Assembly: GCA_018268455.1 (NCBI GenBank)
Contig: JAFDWM010000016.1
Span: 1-38,948 of the forward strand
Direction: 5' to 3'
Source: Actinomycetota bacterium
Lineage (GTDB): Bacteria; Actinomycetota; Actinomycetes; Actinomycetales; Microbacteriaceae
DNA: 38,948 nucleotides
Both the position numbers and the translations under genes were made by a program. Position 1 is the first letter of the stretch; each line of letters opens with the position of its first letter. The notes under the pieces are model-generated. The model saw only the letters and a list, made by a program, of their open reading frames with translations. It did no database searches and was not told the origin of the DNA. Shown in pieces: positions 32,879-38,909 of this stretch.

Positions 32879-34255
32879 ATGAACGCTACGACTACCGCAG
32901 GCACCGTCGAGCTGATCGACCCCAACGAGCTGATCCTCGAAGTGAACATCCGCACCGAAGCGCCGCTAGACAAGGGCTTCATCGAGAGCATCCGCCAGGA
33001 GGGCGTCATTCAGCCTGTCCTCGGCTGGCGCGACAGCGAGGGCGTGCACGTCCGCGCCGGTCAGCGCCGCACCCTCGGCGCACGAGAGGCGGGCGTGGCC
33101 ACCATCCCCGTCTTCGTCGTCGACGTCGACCCGGAGAACGCCAGCGAGGCCGACCGGCTGGTGCGCCAGCTGATCGAGAACGAGCAGCGCGCCGAACTGA
33201 CCGACGGCGACCGCGCGGCCGCGTGGAAGGCTCTCGAACTGGAAGGGCTGACCGTCGCGGCGATCGCCAAGCGCACCGGAGCCGACAAGAAGCGGGTCAA
33301 GACCGGCCTGGACGTGGCCGCGAACGCCACCGCGGCATCCGCGGTGCAGGAGCACGCGCTGACGCTGGATCAGGCCGCCGTCCTGATGGAGTTCGAGGAC
33401 GACGCCGAGGCCGTGGCCCGCCTGGTGGAGATCGCGAAGAGCAGCCCCGAGCACTTCGCACACAACGCGCAGCGCATCCGCGACGACCGGGCGCGCGAGC
33501 AGCTGCGGGCCGACACCGTGCAGGAACTCACCGAGCAGGGATTCACGATCCTGGATCGCCAGCCCGGCTACTACGACAAGACCCCCGTCGACATCCGCGG
33601 CTGGGCAGACCCGAACGGCGACCCGCTCACCGGCGAGGGCATCCGCGGCCTGGACGGCGCGTCCGCTCACGTGCAGGTCTACATGAGCGGCAAGGCCGAC
33701 ATCACGTACTACCTGGACGACCCGAAGGCTCACGGGCTCAAGAAGCGCCGCGCAGACGGCACCGCCCCCACCCCGATGACCGACGAGGAGAAGGCCGAGC
33801 GTAAGCGCGTCATCGAGAACAACAAGGCGTGGGACGCCGCTGAGACCGTCCGCCGCGAATGGCTGGTGACGTTCCTGGGACGTAAGACGCTCCCGAAGAA
33901 CGCCCCGCAGGTGATCGCCACCATGCTCACCGCCAGCCGCTACCCGGTGTCCTCCGCGATGGGCAAGGGCAACGCCCTGGCCGCGGAACTGCTGGGCATC
34001 GAGTCCGATGGAGCCGGATGGTACGCCGACCCGTTCGCCGGATACGTCGACGCGCACCCGACCAAGGCCGCGCACGTCTCCCTCGCCGTCGTCCTCGGCG
34101 GCGTCGAGGCCAGCACCAGCCGCGACACCTGGCGTCGACAGGACACCGTCGCGGCCCACTACCTGCAGACGCTCTCCGGATGGGGATACGCCCTCTCCCC
34201 CGTCGAGCAGATCGCCGCGATGCACACCGAGCTGGAAGGAATCATCACTGAATAG
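32879..34255 (+). CDS. ParB-family DNA-binding partition protein
   Basis: 458 residues. ParB N-domain: ELILEVNIRTEAPLDKGFIE, IRQEGVIQPVLGWR, and RAGQRRTLGAREAG, where GQRRT replaces the usual GERR box; LVRQLIENEQRAELTDGDRA follows. An HTH occurs at ~125-150 (LTVAAIAKRTGADKKRVKTG). Residues 240-458 are a large unrecognised C-terminal domain, longer than standard ParB. parA lies 27 kb away, not adjacent, and has its own small partner, so this protein may serve regulation as well as partition. Its stop codon lies within an AATAGTACTAAT box. Confidence 0.85.
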   Translation: MNATTTAGTVELIDPNELILEVNIRTEAPLDKGFIESIRQEGVIQPVLGWRDSEGVHVRAGQRRTLGAREAGVATIPVFVVDVDPENASEADRLVRQLIENEQRAELTDGDRAAAWKALELEGLTVAAIAKRTGADKKRVKTGLDVAANATAASAVQEHALTLDQAAVLMEFEDDAEAVARLVEIAKSSPEHFAHNAQRIRDDRAREQLRADTVQELTEQGFTILDRQPGYYDKTPVDIRGWADPNGDPLTGEGIRGLDGASAHVQVYMSGKADITYYLDDPKAHGLKKRRADGTAPTPMTDEEKAERKRVIENNKAWDAAETVRREWLVTFLGRKTLPKNAPQVIATMLTASRYPVSSAMGKGNALAAELLGIESDGAGWYADPFAGYVDAHPTKAAHVSLAVVLGGVEASTSRDTWRRQDTVAAHYLQTLSGWGYALSPVEQIAAMHTELEGIITE

Positions 34256-34262
34256 TACTAAT
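34251..34262 (+). promoter_or_regulatory. Box AATAGTACTAAT (site 4) overlapping the parB stop
   Basis: Identical to the ssb box (site 2). It covers the parB TAG (34253-34255), and a looser half copy (ATTGGTTCTAAT) follows at 34269-34280. No gene starts within 400 bp downstream except through the next leader element. A role in partition or roadblocking is as likely as in promoter control. Confidence 0.5.
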
Positions 34263-34281
34263 GCCGCTATTGGTTCTAATG

Positions 34282-34314
34282 GTGGTGCCCCGTCTCTGAG
34301 AGGCGGGGCACCAC
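34282..34314 (+). terminator. Terminator after parB
   Basis: GTGGTGCCCCG (34282-34292) and CGGGGCACCAC (34304-34314) form a perfect 11-bp stem, 27 bp after the parB stop. Confidence 0.8.
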
Positions 34315-34317
34315 GCC

Positions 34318-34405
34318 GCCGGCACGGAGGCCGGCGCCGCGGTGCGAGCTGCTGCCGTCGACGGAGCGACGCCAGCAGCTCAGACGGGCCGGCACGGAGG
34401 CCGGC
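34318..34405. repeat. Repeated hairpin unit before leader copy B
   Basis: GCCGGCACGGAGGCCGGC occurs at 34318-34335 and 34388-34405, each a GCCGGC/GCCGGC hairpin. Between them GAGCTGCTG/CAGCAGCTC (34346-34354, 34373-34381) forms a third. With the terminator this makes four consecutive hairpins in 125 bp. Confidence 0.55.
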
Positions 34406-34460
34406 CCTCCCATCGGACACGCGCCTGCGGCGCGAGCCTGTTCCGGCCGCTACGCGCCCC

Positions 34461-34654
34461 GTTCTTTGGCCTTGAAGCCTTCGGCAGCGTACGGCCTCTG
34501 ATCGCGCGCGCAAGCCCCCTCCGGGGGCCGGCTCCGCCGGAACTTTCGGGACGCGCTGCGCTTATTTCGCCCCGAAACTTCCTCCCCCGCCGCCTCCGGT
34601 TGCGCGCGCGATCGCCGGCCTGCCGGCACATTCGTGCCTTCAAGGCCAAAAAAC
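34461..34654 (+). ncRNA. Candidate structured RNA leader, copy B
   Basis: Long-range stem 34461-34477 with 34638-34654 (16 of 17 paired) encloses 160 nt. Inner hairpins are GCCCCC-TCC-GGGGGC (34514-34528), CCGGC-TCC-GCCGG (34528-34540), TTTCGGG/CCCGAAA (34544-34550, 34571-34577), and GGCAC-ATTC-GTGCC next to the 3' arm. The 20-nt loop between TTTCGGG and CCCGAAA is identical to copy A, while the last pair of that stem is swapped (C-G to G-C). Several pairs of the outer stem also change together. It ends 22 nt before the next ATG. Confidence 0.6.
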
Positions 34655-34676
34655 GAGAGGGAGAGAGAAACACACC

Positions 34677-35114
34677 ATGTCAACACGCACCGTCACCACC
34701 GCGGACCTTCCGTTCCCCATCGAGCAGGTACACACGACCGACGCCGCCGAGCTCGAGCACAACCGCGCCGCAGCCGAAACGCTGCGCGCAGGCGCGACGA
34801 CCGGCGTTCTGTGGAGCCTCGGCGCCACCAACCTCGGAGCCGTCCCCGGCACCCACGGCCTCGGAGGGCTTCTCTTCATCGCCCGAATCCTCCCCCTCAC
34901 CGCCAACGGACGCGGAGAGGCAGCGCGCCGCATGGCCGTCATGGTCAGCGTCACCCCCGGCGATCTGCTGGACATCGACGTGCGCCAGCTCACCGGCGAC
35001 CGCCGCGAGCACGCCACCACCCGCGATCTGTACCTGGACCAGCTGCAGCGTGCACTGCTGGCCCTCGACTACGACGGACGCGAGCCGTTCAACCCCCGCT
35101 ACTGGACCAACTGA
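34677..35114 (+). CDS. Unknown protein downstream of leader copy B
   Basis: 145 residues behind a GAGAGGGAGAGAG site shared in form with parB. Gly-rich middle (TTGVLWSLGATNLGAVPGTH, GLGGLLFIARILPLTANGRG) and helical end (TTRDLYLDQLQRALLALDYD). No domain recognised. It forms an operon with the next gene (15-bp gap). Sharing a leader type with parB and the glutaredoxin suggests joint control. Confidence 0.65.
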   Translation: MSTRTVTTADLPFPIEQVHTTDAAELEHNRAAAETLRAGATTGVLWSLGATNLGAVPGTHGLGGLLFIARILPLTANGRGEAARRMAVMVSVTPGDLLDIDVRQLTGDRREHATTRDLYLDQLQRALLALDYDGREPFNPRYWTN

Positions 35115-35129
35115 GAAAGGCCCCCAGCC

Positions 35130-35456
35130 ATGAGCATCAACGAACTCACCATCGGCAAGTACTCCACCCGACCCGACACCTTCACCGCCGCATACGACGA
35201 CGGCACCGAAGGCCCCCGCCGCTCACGACGAGAGGACGCCGAACAGGACTACCGCGAAGCCAACGCCGCCACCGGCGACATCCGCGCCGCGATCGAGCGC
35301 TACGGCCGCGACTCCGGCGTCTTCCGCGCATGGTCCGCCCTGCACCCCGACAGCCGCAGCAACTACGGCGGCCGCCGTCACTGCCTCGCCTACGACCGCC
35401 GATCCGGGGGAACCACCCTCGCCCCGTGGCTCGGACCCGACGTCCTCCCCCGCTAG
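35130..35456 (+). CDS. Hypothetical protein, operon partner
   Basis: 108 residues, site GAAAGG before the ATG. Charged and Tyr/Arg-rich (YDDGTEGPRRSRREDAEQDY), with a helical middle (DIRAAIERYGRDSGVFRAWS). It has no membrane segment and no known motif. It ends 24 bp before the big inverted repeat at 35481, which may act as its terminator. Confidence 0.6.
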   Translation: MSINELTIGKYSTRPDTFTAAYDDGTEGPRRSRREDAEQDYREANAATGDIRAAIERYGRDSGVFRAWSALHPDSRSNYGGRRHCLAYDRRSGGTTLAPWLGPDVLPR

Positions 35457-35480
35457 TCAGCCCGTCAGAAACCAACCCTG

Positions 35481-35527
35481 AATAGTACTATTGCCGCTTG
35501 ACCTTATCGAGCGGCAATAGTACTATT
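35481..35527. promoter_or_regulatory. Two AATAGTACTATT boxes (sites 5, 6) as an 18-bp perfect inverted repeat
   Basis: Arms 35481-35498 and 35510-35527, each a perfect AATAGTACTATT box plus six further bases (GCCGCT outward), separated by 11 nt that contain TTGACC (about 35499-35504, overlapping the arm by one base). Box 6 sits 23 nt before the ATG at 35551, as at sites 1 and 2. The structure can be a double operator, or a cruciform/terminator for the upstream gene. Confidence 0.65.
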
Positions 35528-35550
35528 AGAGGTAGAGAGAAGGAGAGAAC

Positions 35551-35673
35551 ATGACCGACTACACGATCGCCAGCAGCGCCGGAGTCATCCTTGCCCAGGT
35601 GAGTCACCACGACATCGACGCCGAGGCGGAGGATGCCGCCGAGGCAACCGCGGCCGATCGAGCACGACGCTAG
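35551..35673 (+). CDS. 40-residue acidic mini-protein
   Basis: ATG behind GAAGGAGAG; the leader AGAGGTAGAGAGAAGGAG closely matches the leader of the gene at 4608. It encodes 40 residues: a short hydrophobic start (YTIASSAGVILAQV) and an acidic-basic helical end (DIDAEAEDAAEATAADRARR). Box sites on both sides and a good ribosome site support expression. Function unknown. Confidence 0.55.
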   Translation: MTDYTIASSAGVILAQVSHHDIDAEAEDAAEATAADRARR

Positions 35674-35683
35674 CGGCAACCCT

Positions 35684-35695
35684 AATAGTACTATT
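35684..35695 (+). promoter_or_regulatory. Box AATAGTACTATT (site 7)
   Basis: A perfect palindrome ending 22 nt before the ATG at 35718, the same geometry as sites 1, 2 and 6. Confidence 0.6.
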
Positions 35696-35717
35696 CCCAC
35701 TAACGGAGGTATATCTC

Positions 35718-36272
35718 ATGAGCATCCAGACGACGACCGCAGCTGATGCCCTCACAAGGTTCCTGGACGTGTGGACGGGGGACATGTCCGCCGACCTCGC
35801 GCCCAAGCTCACATGCGGCGAGGCCGACGCCCTCGCGCAGCTGCTCCGAACCCACGGCCGCCCCGCCGCCGCCGCGGAATGGATCAACTTCCACAGCCGC
35901 GGCGACGACGACGAGGAGGACGCCCACCACCGCACCCCGGCCGCGGCGATGATGTTCGAACTCGACGAGATGACGGCCGCCTATCCCGACCTCACCCAGG
36001 AATTCGAGGATCCCGAGGCATTCGGTGCCGGGCACATCGTCCTCTACAGCCTCGACGGCCGCCAGCGCCTCGCTATCACCGAGCGCTGCGACAAGCCCGC
36101 AGCCGATGAGACATGCGTTCCGATCGGCTGGCAGTGGGAGGCGGCGCACCGGCTCGTCTCCGGCGGATGGGAACCCATCGACGCGGGGGAGCTCGAGGCC
36201 GACGACCTCGATTCGTTCGTCCCGCGCGCCTGGGAGTGGGTGGGGAAGCATGGAGGCACCCGCGGCCTCTGA
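35718..36272 (+). CDS. Hypothetical protein of the box regulon
   Basis: 184 residues behind ACGGAGG. N-terminal helical part (ADALTRFLDVWTGDMSADLA, GEADALAQLLRTHGRPAAAA), a His/Asp-rich middle (SRGDDDEEDAHH), then a beta-type end with several Trp (WQWEAAHRLVSGGWEPIDAG). It is acidic throughout. Small soluble acidic proteins of this kind are often antirestriction or stability factors on plasmids, but I see no diagnostic motif and do not assign that. Confidence 0.65.
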   Translation: MSIQTTTAADALTRFLDVWTGDMSADLAPKLTCGEADALAQLLRTHGRPAAAAEWINFHSRGDDDEEDAHHRTPAAAMMFELDEMTAAYPDLTQEFEDPEAFGAGHIVLYSLDGRQRLAITERCDKPAADETCVPIGWQWEAAHRLVSGGWEPIDAGELEADDLDSFVPRAWEWVGKHGGTRGL

Positions 36273-36279
36273 CGGCCAC

Positions 36280-36322
36280 GCCGGGCCCTTCGGAGCCCGG
36301 CCGAGGGGAGCAACCCCCTCGG
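36280..36322 (+). terminator. Two consecutive GC hairpins after the box-regulon gene
   Basis: GCCGGGC-CCTTCGGA-GCCCGGC (36280-36301) and CCGAGGGG/CCCCTCGG (36301-36322) start 8 bp after the stop codon. The first is a good terminator; further GC hairpins continue to about 36370 ahead of leader copy C. Confidence 0.65.
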
Positions 36323-36384
36323 GCACCCCCAGGGGGCCGCACACGGCCCTGCGGCGCGGCCTACGGCCGCACGATCCTACGGAG

Positions 36385-36583
36385 TGTTCTCGTTCCTGGC
36401 GCTCCATCATTGCCGCCGCTCGCCGCCGCACAAGCCCCTGCGGGGCCGGCTCCTCCGAGATTTTCGACACGCGGTCGCTGCGCTCCCTCACATCGCGCCG
36501 AAATTCTCTCCTCCACCGCACACGGTGTTGCTGCGGCGGCGCGCTGTCGCGGCACTGCTCCGCTTATCAGGAACGAGCCAACA
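36385..36583 (+). ncRNA. Candidate structured RNA leader, copy C (before the glutaredoxin gene)
   Basis: The outer stem is 36385-36398 with 36568-36583: ten perfect pairs CTCGTTCCTG/CAGGAACGAG, a CC bulge, then TGTT/AACA. It has no sequence match to the outer stems of A and B but encloses 169 nt, like theirs. Inside are GCCCC-TGC-GGGGC (36434-36446) preceded by the shared CAA, and TTTCG/CGAAA (36462-36466, 36499-36503) with a larger loop keeping ACGCG and CTGCGCT. It ends 23 nt before the chosen ATG. Confidence 0.5.
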
Positions 36584-36606
36584 CAATGGACGAGGGGGAA
36601 AGGGTC

Positions 36607-36915
36607 ATGAACATGATCGAAACCGAGCTGGTCGTGTACAGCAAGCCCAACTGCGTTCAGTGCAACGCGACCTATCGCGCGCTGGATGCCAAGGGGATCC
36701 CGTACCGTGTCGTCGACCTCAGCGAGGACGCGAACGCGCTGGAGTACGTGAAGGACCTCGACTCGACCTACATGCAGGCGCCGATCGTCGTCGTCGACGA
36801 ACACGACCACTGGTCAGGCTTCCGACCGGATCAGATCGAGCGCATTGCAAAACGGGCAATATTGCCATCTGATGCAACGCGCCGACCCTCGATCGCAGGC
36901 GCTGCAGAAGGCTGA
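36607..36915 (+). CDS. NrdH-like glutaredoxin
   Basis: 102 residues from the ATG after GGGGGAAAGGG (an in-frame ATG at 36586 would add seven residues). Redox motif YSKPNCVQC with CVQC as in NrdH, then TYRALDAKGIPYRVVDLSED, APIVVVDEHDHWSGFRPDQI, where WSGFRPD is the NrdH signature. NrdH reduces class Ib ribonucleotide reductase. Plasmid-borne copies are frequent in actinobacteria. The C-terminal ~20 residues are an unusual extension (SDATRRPSIAGAAEG). Confidence 0.88.
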   Translation: MNMIETELVVYSKPNCVQCNATYRALDAKGIPYRVVDLSEDANALEYVKDLDSTYMQAPIVVVDEHDHWSGFRPDQIERIAKRAILPSDATRRPSIAGAAEG

Positions 36916-36962
36916 GTGCAGTGATTCTCGAGCGGGTCGAACTCACTGCGCCGACCCTAGAT
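36879..36962. repeat. Direct repeat and palindrome upstream of the recombinase
   Basis: GCGCCGACCCTCGAT (36879-36893) recurs as GCGCCGACCCTAGAT (36948-36962). Next to them, GATGCAACGC (36871) and TTGCATCAATG/CGTTGGATGCA (about 36980-37003) form related inverted sequences around the recombinase start. Such clustered repeats beside an integrase could be its arm or core binding sites, or its operator. Confidence 0.4.
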
Positions 36963-36987
36963 TCGAAAGCCTACTTCATTTGCATCA

Positions 36988-38142
36988 ATGTTGCGTTGGA
37001 TGCATCATGAGGATGTGCTTGTAGTTGATCCTTCGCCTGCGCAGAGGCTTCTATCCGCAGGGAACGTCGTTCACCTCGACCCTGAGAGGGCCGTGCTCGA
37101 TGGGATGTTGGATGGGTGGCGAGTTCAGCAGACTGCTCGCTTCCTGAAGGCTCCGACGATTGCGGCGAGAGAGCGGCTCGTGCGCCGGTTCGTGGATTTC
37201 ACGGGTATGTACCCGTGGCAATGGACGCCGGCGGAGGCGGAGGCGTGGATCAGTGAGTTGCGGTCGGGTGCGAAGCCGTTGCGAGTGTCGACGCTGCGTG
37301 GGTACGAGATCGACATCAAGATGTTCTGCGCGTACGTCACTGATCCTCGATATCCGTGGCTGTCGGAGTGTGAGGCGCGTTTCGGTGTCGCGCCGCGGCA
37401 GGTGTTCCATGAGGACAACTCGATCGTGCATGTCAGCGAGTACGAGGGTGATGCCGCGCGGCGCCCGTTGACGTTTGATGAGGTTCAGGCGTTGTTCGAT
37501 GCGGCCGATGGGCTTGCTGCACGGATCCGGTCGAGACGACGGAAGGGTGCAGTTCAGGCGCTACGAGATGCGGCCCTCCTCAAAAGCGTCTACGCGTTCG
37601 GGTTGCGGCGACGTGAGGCGGTAATGCTTGATCTAGTGGATCTGCGCCGCAACGCGAAGCTGCCGCATCTGGATCGTTTCGGTGCACTGTCGGTGCGACA
37701 TGGCAAGGCCAGCCGTGGGGGGCCGTCGAAGCGGCGCACGGTGCTCACGGTTCCCGAAATGGGGTGGATTGCGGGGACGCTGGCGCACTACCTCGAGGAG
37801 GTCCGCCCGTCGCTGTCGTCTTCGGCGCCCTCATCTCCGGCGCTGTGGGTGACGGAACGGGGTACGAGGCTGAGTAGGCGTGCGGCGAATGAGGCGTTCT
37901 GTGCAGCTCGCGATGCCGCGGGGATCGACTCTTCGTTGGATCTGCATTCGTTGCGGCACTCGTACGTGACGCATCTGGTGGAGTTCGACTACCCGGAGCG
38001 GTTCATCCAGGAGCAGGTGGGGCACTCGTTCTCCTCGACGACCGCGATCTACGTCGGGGTCTCCAACGAGTACCGGAACCGCCTACTCACTCAAGCTATT
38101 CACACCCGCTACGGCGCCGACTTTGAGGAGGCAGCACGGTGA
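36988..38142 (+). CDS. Tyrosine recombinase (XerC/D-like integrase)
   Basis: 384 residues (ATG 36988; 37000 is an alternative; no ribosome site is plain). SAM-like N-domain (QQTARFLKAPTIAARERLVR onward), catalytic domain with the first Arg in YAFGLRRREAVMLDL, HxxR in LHSLRHSYVTHL, H/W box QVGHSFSSTT and nucleophile Tyr in AIYVGVS. All catalytic residues are present. Codon use (many third-position G and T) differs from the C-ending codons of the plasmid genes, so it has another origin. It forms an operon with the next two genes. Confidence 0.9.
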   Translation: MLRWMHHEDVLVVDPSPAQRLLSAGNVVHLDPERAVLDGMLDGWRVQQTARFLKAPTIAARERLVRRFVDFTGMYPWQWTPAEAEAWISELRSGAKPLRVSTLRGYEIDIKMFCAYVTDPRYPWLSECEARFGVAPRQVFHEDNSIVHVSEYEGDAARRPLTFDEVQALFDAADGLAARIRSRRRKGAVQALRDAALLKSVYAFGLRRREAVMLDLVDLRRNAKLPHLDRFGALSVRHGKASRGGPSKRRTVLTVPEMGWIAGTLAHYLEEVRPSLSSSAPSSPALWVTERGTRLSRRAANEAFCAARDAAGIDSSLDLHSLRHSYVTHLVEFDYPERFIQEQVGHSFSSTTAIYVGVSNEYRNRLLTQAIHTRYGADFEEAAR

Positions 38143-38468
38143 AAGAGATGGACTACGTCTGGCATCTGCGCGCGAAGATGGCGGAGCGTGGCATGTTCGC
38201 CACGACGGACCTGCAACCGCTGCTCGCTGAGCGTGGCGTCGCGCTCTCCCGGGAGCAGACTTACCGGCTGGTGACGGGTCAGCCGCAACGGTTGAGTATG
38301 GTGACGCTGATCGCGCTGTGCGACATCCTTGGGTGCACACCCAACGACCTCATCGAGCCGCGCATCGTCGAGGCGTCCGCCAGGAAGGCTTCCGGAGAAG
38401 TCGTCCCGCTGAAGAGCCGAGTGTCCGCCCGCCGAACGACGATCAATCGGCCCGGGCATGCGAAATGA
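38139..38468 (+). CDS. XRE-type HTH regulator
   Basis: 109 residues from GTG, overlapping the recombinase stop (GTGA). HTH of the Cro/XRE type: LRAKMAERGMFATTDLQPLL, then ALSREQTYRLVTGQPQRLSM and VTLIALCDILGCTPNDLIEP, the end of the HTH domain. Basic C-terminus. In similar trios (recombinase, XRE protein, zinc-ribbon protein) the three genes seem to act as one module. Confidence 0.85.
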   Translation: MKEMDYVWHLRAKMAERGMFATTDLQPLLAERGVALSREQTYRLVTGQPQRLSMVTLIALCDILGCTPNDLIEPRIVEASARKASGEVVPLKSRVSARRTTINRPGHAK

Positions 38469-38740
38469 CCGTGGTGCCGGAGCAACCTTGCTCCGAGTGC
38501 GGAAGCCGCGCTCCGCGGGTGAAGCGACTCCCCGGTGGGGGAGGGCTCTGCCGACCGTGCTACAACGTCAGCCGACGTGTGGAGTGCTCGCGCTGTGGTC
38601 GTATCAGGGCGCCCAGCGCTCGAGCGGACGACGGCGCACCACTCTGCGGGCACTGCGCGCGACCGAAGCGTTCGATCGTCACTCCGGGCTCACGGTTCCT
38701 CGCGACGCGCACAACGTCGTCACGGAACTCGCTCGGGTAG
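38465..38740 (+). pseudogene. Zinc-ribbon protein truncated by an IS3 remnant
   Basis: ATG overlaps the XRE stop (ATGA). 91 codons: two CxxC-CxxC ribbons are intact (CSECG...CRPCY and CSRCG...CGHC). From about residue 69 on, the sequence is the antisense of an IS3 orfA, so the natural C-terminal part is lost. Homologous third genes of such modules tend to be longer. The product may be inactive. Confidence 0.6.
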
Positions 38741-38815
38741 GGCTTGGGCACAGCAACATCCTTCCAGACCCACCCCGCGGGCAAGCCAGATCAGATGTCA
38801 CCTACTCGTGCAGCA
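38671..38815 (-). mobile_element. IS3-family remnant (5' end of orfA)
   Basis: On the minus strand 38671-38751 encodes VPKPYPSEFRDDVVRVAR and NREPGVTIE, the start of an IS3-family OrfA. The match stops at 38671, where the zinc-ribbon gene begins. The 60 bp beyond the start contain GCTGCACGAGTAGGTGACAT (minus strand, about 38789-38808), which looks like an IS end. OrfB is absent, so this is a fragment. Confidence 0.6.
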
Positions 38816-38859
38816 GTCCCGGTTTCGACCGCGATCTCTCATATTGGATGAACGCGACC

Positions 38860-38891
38860 GGCGCCGATCCCGCGCAACGGGGATCGGTGCC
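38860..38891 (-). terminator. Terminator of the gene at the right edge
   Basis: GGCGCCGATCCC (38860-38871) and GGGATCGGTGCC (38880-38891) pair over 12 bp with one G-U, loop of 8 nt, 18 bp after the minus-strand stop. Confidence 0.8.
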
Positions 38892-38909
38892 AGCTCGTGC
38901 GGTCCTAAG

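Noticed and set aside
32966-34513. 515-codon minus-strand frame opposite parB
   Set aside because: Shadow frame; the ParB motifs on the plus strand are decisive, and the frame runs through a terminator and a leader element.
32661-36583. Leader elements as omega-RNA/HEARO-type guide RNAs
   Set aside because: No IscB/TnpB-like nuclease is next to any copy, and the genes behind them are ParB, an unknown and a glutaredoxin.
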